From a virus: DNA of 64,000 bases. Below the pieces are notes generated by a model, which saw nothing but the letters and a program-made list of their open reading frames with translations, did no database searches and was not told the DNA's origin. A program made the translations under genes and the position numbers. The stretch is from the IMG/VR virus record IMGVR_UViG_3300025151_008277, positions 62,001 through 126,000 of that record; one strand, written 5' to 3'. The first letter of the stretch is position 1. Each line of letters opens with the position of its first letter. This document shows, one piece after another, positions 32,827 to 40,648 of this stretch.

Positions 32827-34293
32827 ATGAACGAAACACAGACAAGACCCAATACAGAATATATTGACGGGAACAGGGCACAACAGTTGTTGGAGAAGTG
32901 GAGTCCAGTTTTGGACTATACCTCTGACAAGGTTGGGGCTATCACAGATAGTCATACCCGTCTTAACACCGCCATGCTTTTGGAAAACCAAGAGACATGG
33001 TGTTTGAAGGAAGCCAATACCTCTTCCCCCGGGAATGGTACAGGTGCTTTAGGATCCCCGCTACGTGCTGATGGACAAGGTGGCGGTATTTATAACAGTG
33101 ATGATACATATGCCGATGGCGATCAGAGACTTCCTAAGATTCTGATTCCAATGATTCGTCGTACGTTCCCTGAGTTGATTACTAACGAAATCGTTGGTGT
33201 TCAGCCCATGAGCGGACCAGTCGGTTTGGCATTTGCACTTCGTTATAAGTACTCTGCTACTGGTATCGGTGGCAACCCTGCTTCTAACGATGGAAACCCA
33301 GAAAGCCAAACAAGCGCAGGTGGCGGAGGTACTGGTGAACTTGGTCATAACTTGTTAGATACTCGTTATACAGGTGATACCGCAGGATTCATGAGCACTG
33401 CAGCAACATCCGCACTTAAAGGTATCGATGGTACCAACGTCGCGATTGTTACTGGTGATCAAGGTTTTGCAGCAGCTCTTAGCTCATTTGAGATGGACGG
33501 AGCATCTGGAATGCCTACTGTTGAGCTTAGCTTCGAAAAGACAGCTGTTGAAGCTGGTACTCGTAGGCTTGGTGCTCGTTGGTCGGTTGAGCTCGAGCAG
33601 GATCTTAAGAACATGAACGGTATTGATGTTGACGCTGAGTTGACTAACGCCATGTCTTATGAAATCCAGGCTGAGATTGATCGTGAAATGATCATTCGTA
33701 TGATTCAGGCTACCTTAGGTGCAGGATCCGGTACAGGTTATACTACCTTTAATATCGCTTCTGCTGATGGTCGCTGGGTTGCTGAAAGAAACCGCGCTTT
33801 CTATCAGAAACTGATCATTGAGGCAAACAGAATGGCTGTGCGCAACCGTCGTGGTGCTGCTAACTTTATTGTTGCTACCCCACGTGTTTGCTCTATCCTC
33901 GAAATGCTTCCTGAGTTCAGCTGGATGACAGTTGAAGGCAATGTTAATACATCGCCAGTTGGTGTTGCTAAGATCGGTAACGTTGGTGGGCGTTTTAATG
34001 TCTATCGCGATACTCGTACCGAAGCTAACTACAACTTAGGTGGAGGCACTAAGGTTGAGTACGCCTTGCTTGGTTATAAGGGCCCAGAATATTATGATTC
34101 TGGTATTATTTACTGTCCTTACATCCCTGTGATGATCCAGCGCTCGATTGATCCTAACGGATTCTATCCGAAGGTTGGTCTCTTAACTCGTTATGGTGTC
34201 GTTGATCACCTCTTTGGTGCTTCTAACTACTACCACACCGTGTTTGTGACCGGTCTGGAAACAGCTGTTGGCGGTTACCAACCATATCAGTAA
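32827..34293 (+). CDS. 23: Major capsid protein gp23
   Basis: 488 residues. M-L-L-E-N-Q near 50-55, I-P-M-I-R-R-T-F-P, the V-G-V-Q-P-M-S-G-P core near 122-130, L-A-F-A-L-R, a R-W-S-V-E-L-E-Q-D block and the final G-Y-K-G-P-E-Y-Y-D-S-G-I and Y-F/Y-H-T-V-F blocks are canonical gp23. A likely gp21 cleavage site is L60-K61-E62 before A63, close to the T4 position. Codon use is visibly richer in G and C than in neighbours, as expected for the most highly expressed gene. A terminator follows. Confidence 0.96.
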   Translation: MNETQTRPNTEYIDGNRAQQLLEKWSPVLDYTSDKVGAITDSHTRLNTAMLLENQETWCLKEANTSSPGNGTGALGSPLRADGQGGGIYNSDDTYADGDQRLPKILIPMIRRTFPELITNEIVGVQPMSGPVGLAFALRYKYSATGIGGNPASNDGNPESQTSAGGGGTGELGHNLLDTRYTGDTAGFMSTAATSALKGIDGTNVAIVTGDQGFAAALSSFEMDGASGMPTVELSFEKTAVEAGTRRLGARWSVELEQDLKNMNGIDVDAELTNAMSYEIQAEIDREMIIRMIQATLGAGSGTGYTTFNIASADGRWVAERNRAFYQKLIIEANRMAVRNRRGAANFIVATPRVCSILEMLPEFSWMTVEGNVNTSPVGVAKIGNVGGRFNVYRDTRTEANYNLGGGTKVEYALLGYKGPEYYDSGIIYCPYIPVMIQRSIDPNGFYPKVGLLTRYGVVDHLFGASNYYHTVFVTGLETAVGGYQPYQ

Positions 34294-34315
34294 TTCTGAT
34301 ATTCACAATATAAAC

Positions 34316-34346
34316 AAAAAGGGTCCGCGAAAGCGGGCCCTTTTCT
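34316..34346 (+). terminator. Rho-independent terminator after the capsid gene
   Basis: GGGTCCGC and GCGGGCCC form an 8-base stem (one G-T pair) around a GAAA loop, followed by TTTTCTTTTT. The A-run on the other side may also let it serve the minus-strand operon that ends at 34366. Confidence 0.85.
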
Positions 34347-34365
34347 TTTTATATGAACACTTACC

Positions 34366-35271
34366 TTATTGTCTACCAGTCTTTGACCATGGAACATCTT
34401 CGTTCCATAGTTTTTCTTCTATTAGATGTTCATGAGAACATCGCTGTGGGTTAATATCCCACCCACCTCGTCTCACATAGAGACAAGTAACAGAAAGTTC
34501 TTGAGGATTGAATTTATCCCAAAGCCTCTTATAAATAGTCTCACAGATCTCTTCATGAAAGTGACATTCATCTCTAAACGATACAATGTACTTTAGCATG
34601 CTACCATATGTAGGGACTTTATTACCTTTCATATGAATATAAACATCCCCCCAGTCAGGTTGCGAAGTAACCCTGCAGTTACTCTTAAGTAGTTGAGAAG
34701 ATACTTTATAGTCTTCAATACCTGTAGATTCAAACTCCTCTAGAATATCAGGATTCTCGGAATACTCTTCAATATCTAAACTAATAAACTTCTCTTCTAA
34801 GTTATCATACAGTAATTGTTCTTTTAAGAACTCATTTACTCCGATTTCAAGATTAACCGGATCAAATAATTGTACCCTTACATCTGTTTGTAGTAGTTTA
34901 CTTAGATCTGCTTCAGCTAATTCTTTTACTTTCTTGAATACTTCACAAGCATCACCGCCTAATTTCTCCATATTGAAGCTATTCCAATAAAGCTTCATAG
35001 ACTTTGATTCTACGATGTATTTACTATTACAAGGGTACACTACCTTCGCTGCAAAAGCCGTCGGGAGACCTGAATCTAGAAGGGCAGACACCTCATATCC
35101 GTTCCATACATCACATCCAACGAAGGGAAGCTGTGTACTTTTGATTTTAAGGTGCTTTCTATTGTTAGATCTAGGCTCTCTCACGAGTAACTTAGGATCA
35201 TATGTAGACTTATATTGACTTGACTGGCCAAGGTGCTTACTGATATTACTATTATCTAATTTATCGCTCAT
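34366..35271 (-). CDS. queF: QueF, NADPH-dependent preQ0 reductase
   Basis: Reduces 7-cyano-7-deazaguanine (preQ0) to 7-aminomethyl-7-deazaguanine (preQ1). The 301-residue length and motif order are those of the bimodal E. coli-type QueF: V-E-S-K-S-M-K-L-Y-W-N-S-F-N at 87-100, L-L-K-S-N-C (catalytic Cys C199) with Q-P-D-W-G, then F-H-E at 238-240 and R-R-G-G-W-D-I-N-P near 267-275. Last gene of the minus operon with dpdA, the formyltransferase and a kinase. The presence of QueF means the DNA base is expected to be preQ1-derived, not preQ0-derived. Confidence 0.95.
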   Translation of the reverse strand: MSDKLDNSNISKHLGQSSQYKSTYDPKLLVREPRSNNRKHLKIKSTQLPFVGCDVWNGYEVSALLDSGLPTAFAAKVVYPCNSKYIVESKSMKLYWNSFNMEKLGGDACEVFKKVKELAEADLSKLLQTDVRVQLFDPVNLEIGVNEFLKEQLLYDNLEEKFISLDIEEYSENPDILEEFESTGIEDYKVSSQLLKSNCRVTSQPDWGDVYIHMKGNKVPTYGSMLKYIVSFRDECHFHEEICETIYKRLWDKFNPQELSVTCLYVRRGGWDINPQRCSHEHLIEEKLWNEDVPWSKTGRQ

Positions 35272-35804
35272 ATTAAAAAGTTTTTTAAAGTTTGCATACG
35301 CTCACTTACTGTTCCTGATATTTTAACTACATTCTCGAATTTTTCAATACCAATCTCTTCGTATATCTCTATAATTCGTTCTCTAAATTTAACATCAGTA
35401 GATCTTTCCCCATCATCCACTAACTTAACATCTTTAGGATCAGTATAAAATATCTTACTATATCTATTCAAATATTTTTCAAAAGACTCTTTTAGTATAT
35501 TATAAGTCTTCTTACTCACTTTATTATTCTCATAAAAGTATTTCGTATAAACATACCCATCAAATATACATCTATCTAATATCCAATTACCCTTCCTATT
35601 AATATTATTCATATGATGTTCCCAAATCTGTAATTGAGTATTATCATAAGAACTAGCTTCATTATTGATATCAAAACCTTTTCTTTTGATATCTCTTGTT
35701 ACTTCATCTACAAATTGATAGCCTTTATGACTATACAATGCTTTACACAATGTAAGTAAAGTAGTCTTTCCAGTTGATTGAGCCCCAGTAAAAGAAAATA
35801 TCAT
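35268..35804 (-). CDS. P-loop kinase-like protein in the 7-deazaguanine operon (AAA_28/NadR-like)
   Basis: 178 residues with Walker A G-A-Q-S-T-G-K-T-T at 7-15 and W-I-L-D-R-C-I-F-D, the D-R-x-x-D-like block, near 74-82. The same layout occurs in the kinase next to queE (3857-4537). Its start and stop overlap the neighbours by 4 bases, so it is translated with queF and the formyltransferase. Substrate unknown. Since DpdA enzymes exchange bases in finished DNA, a nucleotide kinase is not obviously needed. Confidence 0.72.
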   Translation of the reverse strand: MIFSFTGAQSTGKTTLLTLCKALYSHKGYQFVDEVTRDIKRKGFDINNEASSYDNTQLQIWEHHMNNINRKGNWILDRCIFDGYVYTKYFYENNKVSKKTYNILKESFEKYLNRYSKIFYTDPKDVKLVDDGERSTDVKFRERIIEIYEEIGIEKFENVVKISGTVSERMQTLKNFLI

Positions 35805-36373
35805 ATCTTGTTTTTTAAGAAGTTAGTCCATAAGTTTATAGACATACCATGCAATTGCAAAGTTAGCTCAGATAAGGAATCAAACGTATTCTCAGTACTA
35901 TCCGTAGCAATAACGTTACCTGAGTCTAGTTCTGGAATTACTTCATGAATAACACAACCAACTTCTTCGTAGTTGACAGGACTATTCCATACTTTAGCTT
36001 GAGGGTTAAAGCCTTTCAACTCAGGATACTTAGTAATGAGACCAGGATGACCGTTATATACCTTAGAGCTGTCGCAAAACTCTTCAGGTAAGATGCGTAG
36101 ATAACCATGTAATGTCACAATAACATCATCATACCATTTCTCATTTAAGATACTATACCCGAGTTTGTCTGATACGTTTAAGTAGTCTACATCCTTAGGC
36201 CACTTAGGTAGTTGATATATTTTATCCCAACAAGCTCCTTTGAGCTCATTATTTACACCCTCTAGATATGTCCTATTAGTTACTACTAAGTCAGGCCATC
36301 GCCCTAGAGCAGAAGATATTTGAGCGATTTCACTACCGGTTTGAGAGAAGAATGTTACCCATTTACTAGACAT
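35801..36373 (-). CDS. dpdN: Formyltransferase of the PurN/GART fold, candidate dPreQ1 formyltransferase (DpdN-like)
   Basis: 190 residues. V-T-L-H-G-Y-L-R-I-L near 86-95, Y-N-G-H-P-G-L-I-T-K-Y-P near 106-117 and P-E-L-D-S-G near 147-152 match glycinamide ribonucleotide formyltransferase blocks. The catalytic triad is intact as N107, H109 and D150, so formyl transfer from 10-formyl-tetrahydrofolate is expected. No purine synthesis genes are nearby. Its place between dpdA and queF points to formylation of the aminomethyl group of preQ1. A dPreQ1 formyltransferase named DpdN has been proposed in phages; orthology here is inferred from context and fold. Confidence 0.7.
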   Translation of the reverse strand: MSSKWVTFFSQTGSEIAQISSALGRWPDLVVTNRTYLEGVNNELKGACWDKIYQLPKWPKDVDYLNVSDKLGYSILNEKWYDDVIVTLHGYLRILPEEFCDSSKVYNGHPGLITKYPELKGFNPQAKVWNSPVNYEEVGCVIHEVIPELDSGNVIATDSTENTFDSLSELTLQLHGMSINLWTNFLKNKI

Positions 36374-37172
36374 AACGATTTACAATGTGTTTAAACATTT
36401 TAGTATTGTACATGATATCTTCAACTTGATCTTCATCAGGCTTAGCAGCAATTAAATCTGCGAGTAGTTGTGAAGGTTTATGATTAAGTCCATGATCTCC
36501 ATTATATCGATAACCAAGCAAGCCTGCTACTACTGGATTAGAAGTATCAATTGATCGAATATTATATTTACCAGGGTAATAAGCAAACTCCCGAGCAAGA
36601 CTAGCACCTAATAGATGGTGAGGTTTCTTAAAGTTCCATAAACCTTCTCGTACTAGTCGTTCGATTAGATGCTGACGACCGTATGCAAACTTTTCTAGCT
36701 TTGTTTCTCCATTAGCAGTGATCTGATAATAACTAAAATCAAAACTGATCGCAATATAGTCTGCTTTATCAGACATAAATTTATAGCATTCTGAGATCTC
36801 ACTCCAAGTTTTACCTTGAACAGCACCGATTCTCATACATTCTGGTCGACCAATATAGTCACTAGTGAATTTTTCCCATGACTCCATCGTTCCGTCTGCG
36901 TCTTCAAGCACATCTGGTACAATATAGTAGTTAGGATTGATTTTTCTGATCCAGTCAATGTATTTTTGAGGGTCAAAAGAGTGTCCTAACTCAAAAATTG
37001 AGTTATCTAGCAAGATTTCCCCGTCAGGATGCATTGCTTTGTATTTTTCCAAGAACCACTCTGCATATTCAGGTTGTTCTTCCATCAAATGTACGAGACA
37101 ATACTGATAGTCATTATATTCTAATGATTTCTCAAGTAACGCGATAGGTGATTCGTGAGATACTTTGATCAT
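36366..37172 (-). CDS. dpdA: DpdA-like DNA 7-deazaguanine transglycosylase
   Basis: 268 residues of TGT-like TIM barrel type: L-L-D-N-S-I-F-E-L-G at 54-63, I-V-P-D-V-L-E-D at 84-91, R-I-G-A-V-Q-G at 114-120, H-L-L-G-A-S near 186-191, and R-S-I-D-T-S-N-P at 206-213. D56 and D209 stand where TGT enzymes carry the acid/base and nucleophile aspartates. The zinc cysteines of tRNA TGT are absent, as in phage DpdA proteins. It would swap guanine in DNA for the modified base. First gene of the operon, with its own start-abutting promoter. Confidence 0.78.
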   Translation of the reverse strand: MIKVSHESPIALLEKSLEYNDYQYCLVHLMEEQPEYAEWFLEKYKAMHPDGEILLDNSIFELGHSFDPQKYIDWIRKINPNYYIVPDVLEDADGTMESWEKFTSDYIGRPECMRIGAVQGKTWSEISECYKFMSDKADYIAISFDFSYYQITANGETKLEKFAYGRQHLIERLVREGLWNFKKPHHLLGASLAREFAYYPGKYNIRSIDTSNPVVAGLLGYRYNGDHGLNHKPSQLLADLIAAKPDEDQVEDIMYNTKMFKHIVNRYV

Positions 37173-37178
37173 ACAGCT

Positions 37179-37206
37179 ATTATATGGGTTTCTTATGTTA
37201 AATCAA
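37179..37206 (-). promoter_or_regulatory. Sigma-70-like promoter of the dpdA operon, start-codon-abutting
   Basis: Minus strand: TTGATT, 16-base spacer, TATAAT, 6 bases to the ATG. Identical geometry and nearly identical boxes to the queD and folE2 promoters 34 kb away. Confidence 0.78.
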
Positions 37207-37208
37207 GG

Positions 37209-37216
37209 ATTAAATA
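37209..37216 (+). promoter_or_regulatory. Late-type promoter box (ATTAAATA)
   Basis: Ends 6 bases before the ATG at 37223. Confidence 0.45.
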
Positions 37217-37222
37217 TTTCAA

Positions 37223-38059
37223 ATGGCTTTTAGTTTTAACAATTTTGTAAAAAATCAGTCTGATGCTGCTAAACGGGTGTTCAACCCAACCAATATTATA
37301 GACAGAGTAACTCCTGGTCAAGTAAAAAGTTTGGTTAAAGCAGATCCGAAAATGATTTTAGATAAAAAACTCGGAGATCTATCTGGAGTTAAACTCGGTC
37401 AAACCTTTAAGCAAGCTGGAGCTAAGTTTAAAGATAGTGTTTTGGATACTATTGGTGGTATGGCTACTGCTCTCGAAGCTCGTATTGTGGGTTGTTTAAA
37501 TAAAGCGATTCGAGATATCTTAAATAAAAATCCTATATTAGAAAAGATTATTTTCTTCGAAGATTTTATCAATAGAGAGCTTTCTAAGATTAGAAACAAG
37601 CTAGAGTCTAAAATTGATAATGAGCTTAGAAAGATAGCATACAAAAAGATAAAAATTCAACAAGTAGCTCTTTATAAACAAAAAGTTTTATCAAGTATTA
37701 ATAAAGTATGTCCTGGGGCTAGTCCTGCTTCTCCTGGTCAAGTACAGCAATATAGAAACATTATAAAAAATATTGCTAATAAAAATAAAGATGTAGGAAA
37801 GATAGTTGATGTAGAAGAGAACTTACCTGTAGCGGAAGTAAATAACGTTACTAAACCAGTTATACCTGCTCCTCAAGCTAATGCGGATGCAGTCGATCTT
37901 TCAAACAAGACTATAAAAAGAGCAAAAGAAGATCCTGATGAATTTGAAAGGTTAAAAGAAGAGAGTCTTGTAGCAAGTAAAGCAGCAGTTCAAAAACAAG
38001 CCGAAAAACAAATTAAAGGTCAGAGTAATCAAACTTGGAGAGATTTATTAGCAGCATGA
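37223..38059 (+). CDS. Virion/baseplate-associated protein
   Basis: 278 residues, Lys-rich and helical, with a middle coiled region (about 105-160), a Pro-rich linker near 165-215 and a helical C-terminus ending W-R-D-L-L. The stop overlaps the start of the gp5-like hub gene (ATGA), so the two proteins are probably made in proportion and assemble together. No specific family recognised. Confidence 0.6.
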   Translation: MAFSFNNFVKNQSDAAKRVFNPTNIIDRVTPGQVKSLVKADPKMILDKKLGDLSGVKLGQTFKQAGAKFKDSVLDTIGGMATALEARIVGCLNKAIRDILNKNPILEKIIFFEDFINRELSKIRNKLESKIDNELRKIAYKKIKIQQVALYKQKVLSSINKVCPGASPASPGQVQQYRNIIKNIANKNKDVGKIVDVEENLPVAEVNNVTKPVIPAPQANADAVDLSNKTIKRAKEDPDEFERLKEESLVASKAAVQKQAEKQIKGQSNQTWRDLLAA

Positions 38060-40383
38060 GTCAAGAAATTAATATCAACGCAAGTAAGACTAGTAGTTTA
38101 AAAAACTCACAAAAATTTTATGGTAACTACTTAGGTATTGTTATACAAAATAATGATCCTGAAAAGGCAGGTAAGGTTAAAGTGTGGGTTCCTCATATCA
38201 GTCCTTCTGTGTATGAAAAATGGGACAACTCCAGCGAAGATAAAAACTTTAAATTCATCGGTAAGAATATTAACAGCGACTTAAGTGACATACTTGATGA
38301 TTTAAAAAACATCTTACCTTGGGCTACATGTGCAGCCCCCTTAAACGGTTCTAATAGCTCAGGTCGTTATCATGCAAATGATGAAACTGCAACGATTTCA
38401 GATAGTAATAATAAAGATGATTTACTATACGAAGAAGACTTTGTCAAAACTAAGTATGGTTTGAATGACGATGGAGTAGGAGAGAAACCTGCTCGTAAAT
38501 ACGAAGTTGAAGACTTAAAAGTATCAGATGCATTTGTAAATGCTGGAGATACTCCGTTCGAGAATGCTAACAAGTACGGATTCAACTACACTCCTACCTC
38601 TTATAGTAACTCTGCAAAAGGTTCTTTCGGTGTACCTAATGTAGGTAGCCACGTATGGGTATTTTTCGATGACGGTGACCCTATGTGCCCGGTTTACTTT
38701 GCTGTTAGTTATGGTCAAGAAGATTGGAAATCAATATATGAAAACTCTGAAGAGAATGGTTTAGATTATCCAGGTACATTCGAAAATAAAAACGCTAGTT
38801 TACAAGAACAATCTGATCACAATACTACTACTTATAGAAACAAATATGTAATAAACCAAAAAGGCGGTACATTAGAAGTAGTAAACACTGATAACAGAGA
38901 GTTACTCAAACTAACACACTACAGTGGTTCATTTAAAGAGTTTAGTAACTATGTTAATACCGAGTTAGCAGTTAATAACGATCAAAAGCTAGTTCAGAAC
39001 GATCAGTTTTTAACTGTTAAAGGTCATAAAGGAGTTTATGTAGGAGATGATTTAGATTATATTATTAACGGTGATCATTACCACAAGGTAGGTAACCTTA
39101 ACTATAGTGTATTTAAAGAATACAAAGAGTTGTTAGACGGAGTAGCTGATGCTAAGCAATTATTTGATATTAAGCGAGCTACTACTATCAATACCGAGAC
39201 GGGTTTCTTTAAAAAGACTAGCGCCAATCAACAACAGTCAGGTAAGTTTGGTCCGTGTCCAGTTTGCACGGCAGGCTTCAGAGGTAACATTTGGGAAAAC
39301 AAGTATAGCTTTACTTCTTTAACTATACCTGCTTATAATAATAGTGTTAATAGTTACGCATTCACAAATGTATCCTCTAATTATGATAGTTTATCATCTG
39401 AACTTATACAACCTAGCTCTAAAAGCGATTTTTTAGGTGGTAGTAATTGTCCTGTTTGTGGTGGAACTGGTTTGAGTCCTAGTACTGAAAACGGTACATG
39501 GGACGTAGAAGATAAACAAGAGTTGGTAATAAACAGATTACAAACTATTAACGAAGATCTTATTGCTTTAGAAAAGCAAATGGGTAAAGGTGGTAATGAA
39601 ATAATTTCTATTACAAAAAATAAAATAGAAAATATTGGTTTAGTATTAAATGATTTTCCTTCTATTAGAGTTGACAAAGCTGGTAAAATTGATACTCATG
39701 AAATTGCCGTTTTTGACAAAGGTGTAGTAGCTATACAAAAAGAAAGACCTTTATTTGAATATGTACATGTAGATAATTTACCAGGTGGTACGCATGTACA
39801 GAATATTAATAATAAGTGGAATGTACAAGTTGGTGCAGGTGGTGTTTCAATTAAGTCTATTGGTGGGGTAGATATAGGTGGAGCTATAACCAATGTTACA
39901 GGTCAGCAAACTAATATTGTCTCAGAAGAAGAAGTTAATATTGATGCTAAGACTGTTAACATTGCAGCAGAGATGATTCTTTTACGTAATAAGAAAAAAC
40001 GTCAAGTTGTTGTTGATGGTAATTTAGGAGTTAATCAAAATGTAGTTGTTGGTGGTTCATTGCATGTAGAAGGTGAACTAAGTGTTCATCATATAACAGC
40101 TCCTGTTGAAATACAAGAAACAGAGCCTGTAGTATTATATGGTAAGTTAGTAAAAGGTAAGATAAATTACTCTGATATTGGAGGCGGAGAAATTGATGTC
40201 GAGGGATCAGACGATAATCTTGTATACATTTACGCTCATACTCATCCATTTAAGAATGTACCTCTTAAGTTAATGAATAGTAAAGATGATGTGAGAAAAG
40301 TAGGTCAAGCTGCTAATCAAGATGAGAGAGGTAGTGCCATACCTGTTGTACATGAGAAGAAAGACGGAGAAACTATTAGCTAA
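38056..40383 (+). CDS. Baseplate hub/spike protein, gp5-like, without lysozyme
   Basis: 775 residues. The N-terminal OB domain (about 20-230) has Y-L-G-I-V-I-Q-N-N-D-P-E-K-A-G-K-V-K-V-W-V-P and V-G-S-H-V-W-V-F-F-D-D-G-D, as in gp5/VgrG. No T4-type lysozyme is visible; instead two C-P-V-C pairs near 400 and 465 (the second followed by G-G-T-G) look like a split zinc-binding insertion. The C-terminal 230 residues show the regular beta pattern of a triple-stranded spike. The start is ATG 38056; an upstream TTG frame is an overlap artefact. Confidence 0.82.
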   Translation: MSQEININASKTSSLKNSQKFYGNYLGIVIQNNDPEKAGKVKVWVPHISPSVYEKWDNSSEDKNFKFIGKNINSDLSDILDDLKNILPWATCAAPLNGSNSSGRYHANDETATISDSNNKDDLLYEEDFVKTKYGLNDDGVGEKPARKYEVEDLKVSDAFVNAGDTPFENANKYGFNYTPTSYSNSAKGSFGVPNVGSHVWVFFDDGDPMCPVYFAVSYGQEDWKSIYENSEENGLDYPGTFENKNASLQEQSDHNTTTYRNKYVINQKGGTLEVVNTDNRELLKLTHYSGSFKEFSNYVNTELAVNNDQKLVQNDQFLTVKGHKGVYVGDDLDYIINGDHYHKVGNLNYSVFKEYKELLDGVADAKQLFDIKRATTINTETGFFKKTSANQQQSGKFGPCPVCTAGFRGNIWENKYSFTSLTIPAYNNSVNSYAFTNVSSNYDSLSSELIQPSSKSDFLGGSNCPVCGGTGLSPSTENGTWDVEDKQELVINRLQTINEDLIALEKQMGKGGNEIISITKNKIENIGLVLNDFPSIRVDKAGKIDTHEIAVFDKGVVAIQKERPLFEYVHVDNLPGGTHVQNINNKWNVQVGAGGVSIKSIGGVDIGGAITNVTGQQTNIVSEEEVNIDAKTVNIAAEMILLRNKKKRQVVVDGNLGVNQNVVVGGSLHVEGELSVHHITAPVEIQETEPVVLYGKLVKGKINYSDIGGGEIDVEGSDDNLVYIYAHTHPFKNVPLKLMNSKDDVRKVGQAANQDERGSAIPVVHEKKDGETIS

Positions 40384-40615
40384 CAATTCTCTCTGTTCTT
40401 TTATTGGTCTTTAGGTCAATATTAACAGCTTTAGTAATAACACCGTTCTTATATGTATAGAACACATTTCTACCTGATACTGAAGGCGGAACTATGATTT
40501 TACCTGAATTAGTATATGTCTTTTTTATACTACTAGTCTTAGCGTCTCTAATTTCAATAACAATAAAGCCACGACTCTCTTTAGTAGTAACATAAAAATT
40601 TTCGGTATCCTTCAT
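40376..40615 (-). CDS. Small hypothetical protein (79 aa)
   Basis: A basic beta-type protein with no recognised domain. It has its own late box (CATAAATA) 6 bases before the ATG and ends inside the last 8 bases of the hub gene on the opposite strand. Divergent from the fibre gene at 40649. Probably a late protein. Confidence 0.6.
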   Translation of the reverse strand: MKDTENFYVTTKESRGFIVIEIRDAKTSSIKKTYTNSGKIIVPPSVSGRNVFYTYKNGVITKAVNIDLKTNKRTERIVS

Positions 40616-40621
40616 TGTAAT

Positions 40622-40629
40622 TATTTATG
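40622..40629 (-). promoter_or_regulatory. Late promoter box (CATAAATA)
   Basis: Minus strand; ends 6 bases before the ATG of the small gene at 40376-40615. Confidence 0.55.
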
Positions 40630-40633
40630 CGAA

Positions 40634-40641
40634 GATAAATA
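40634..40641 (+). promoter_or_regulatory. Late promoter box (GATAAATA)
   Basis: Ends 7 bases before the ATG of the fibre gene at 40649; back to back with the minus-strand box. Confidence 0.55.
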
Positions 40642-40648
40642 TTATTAT

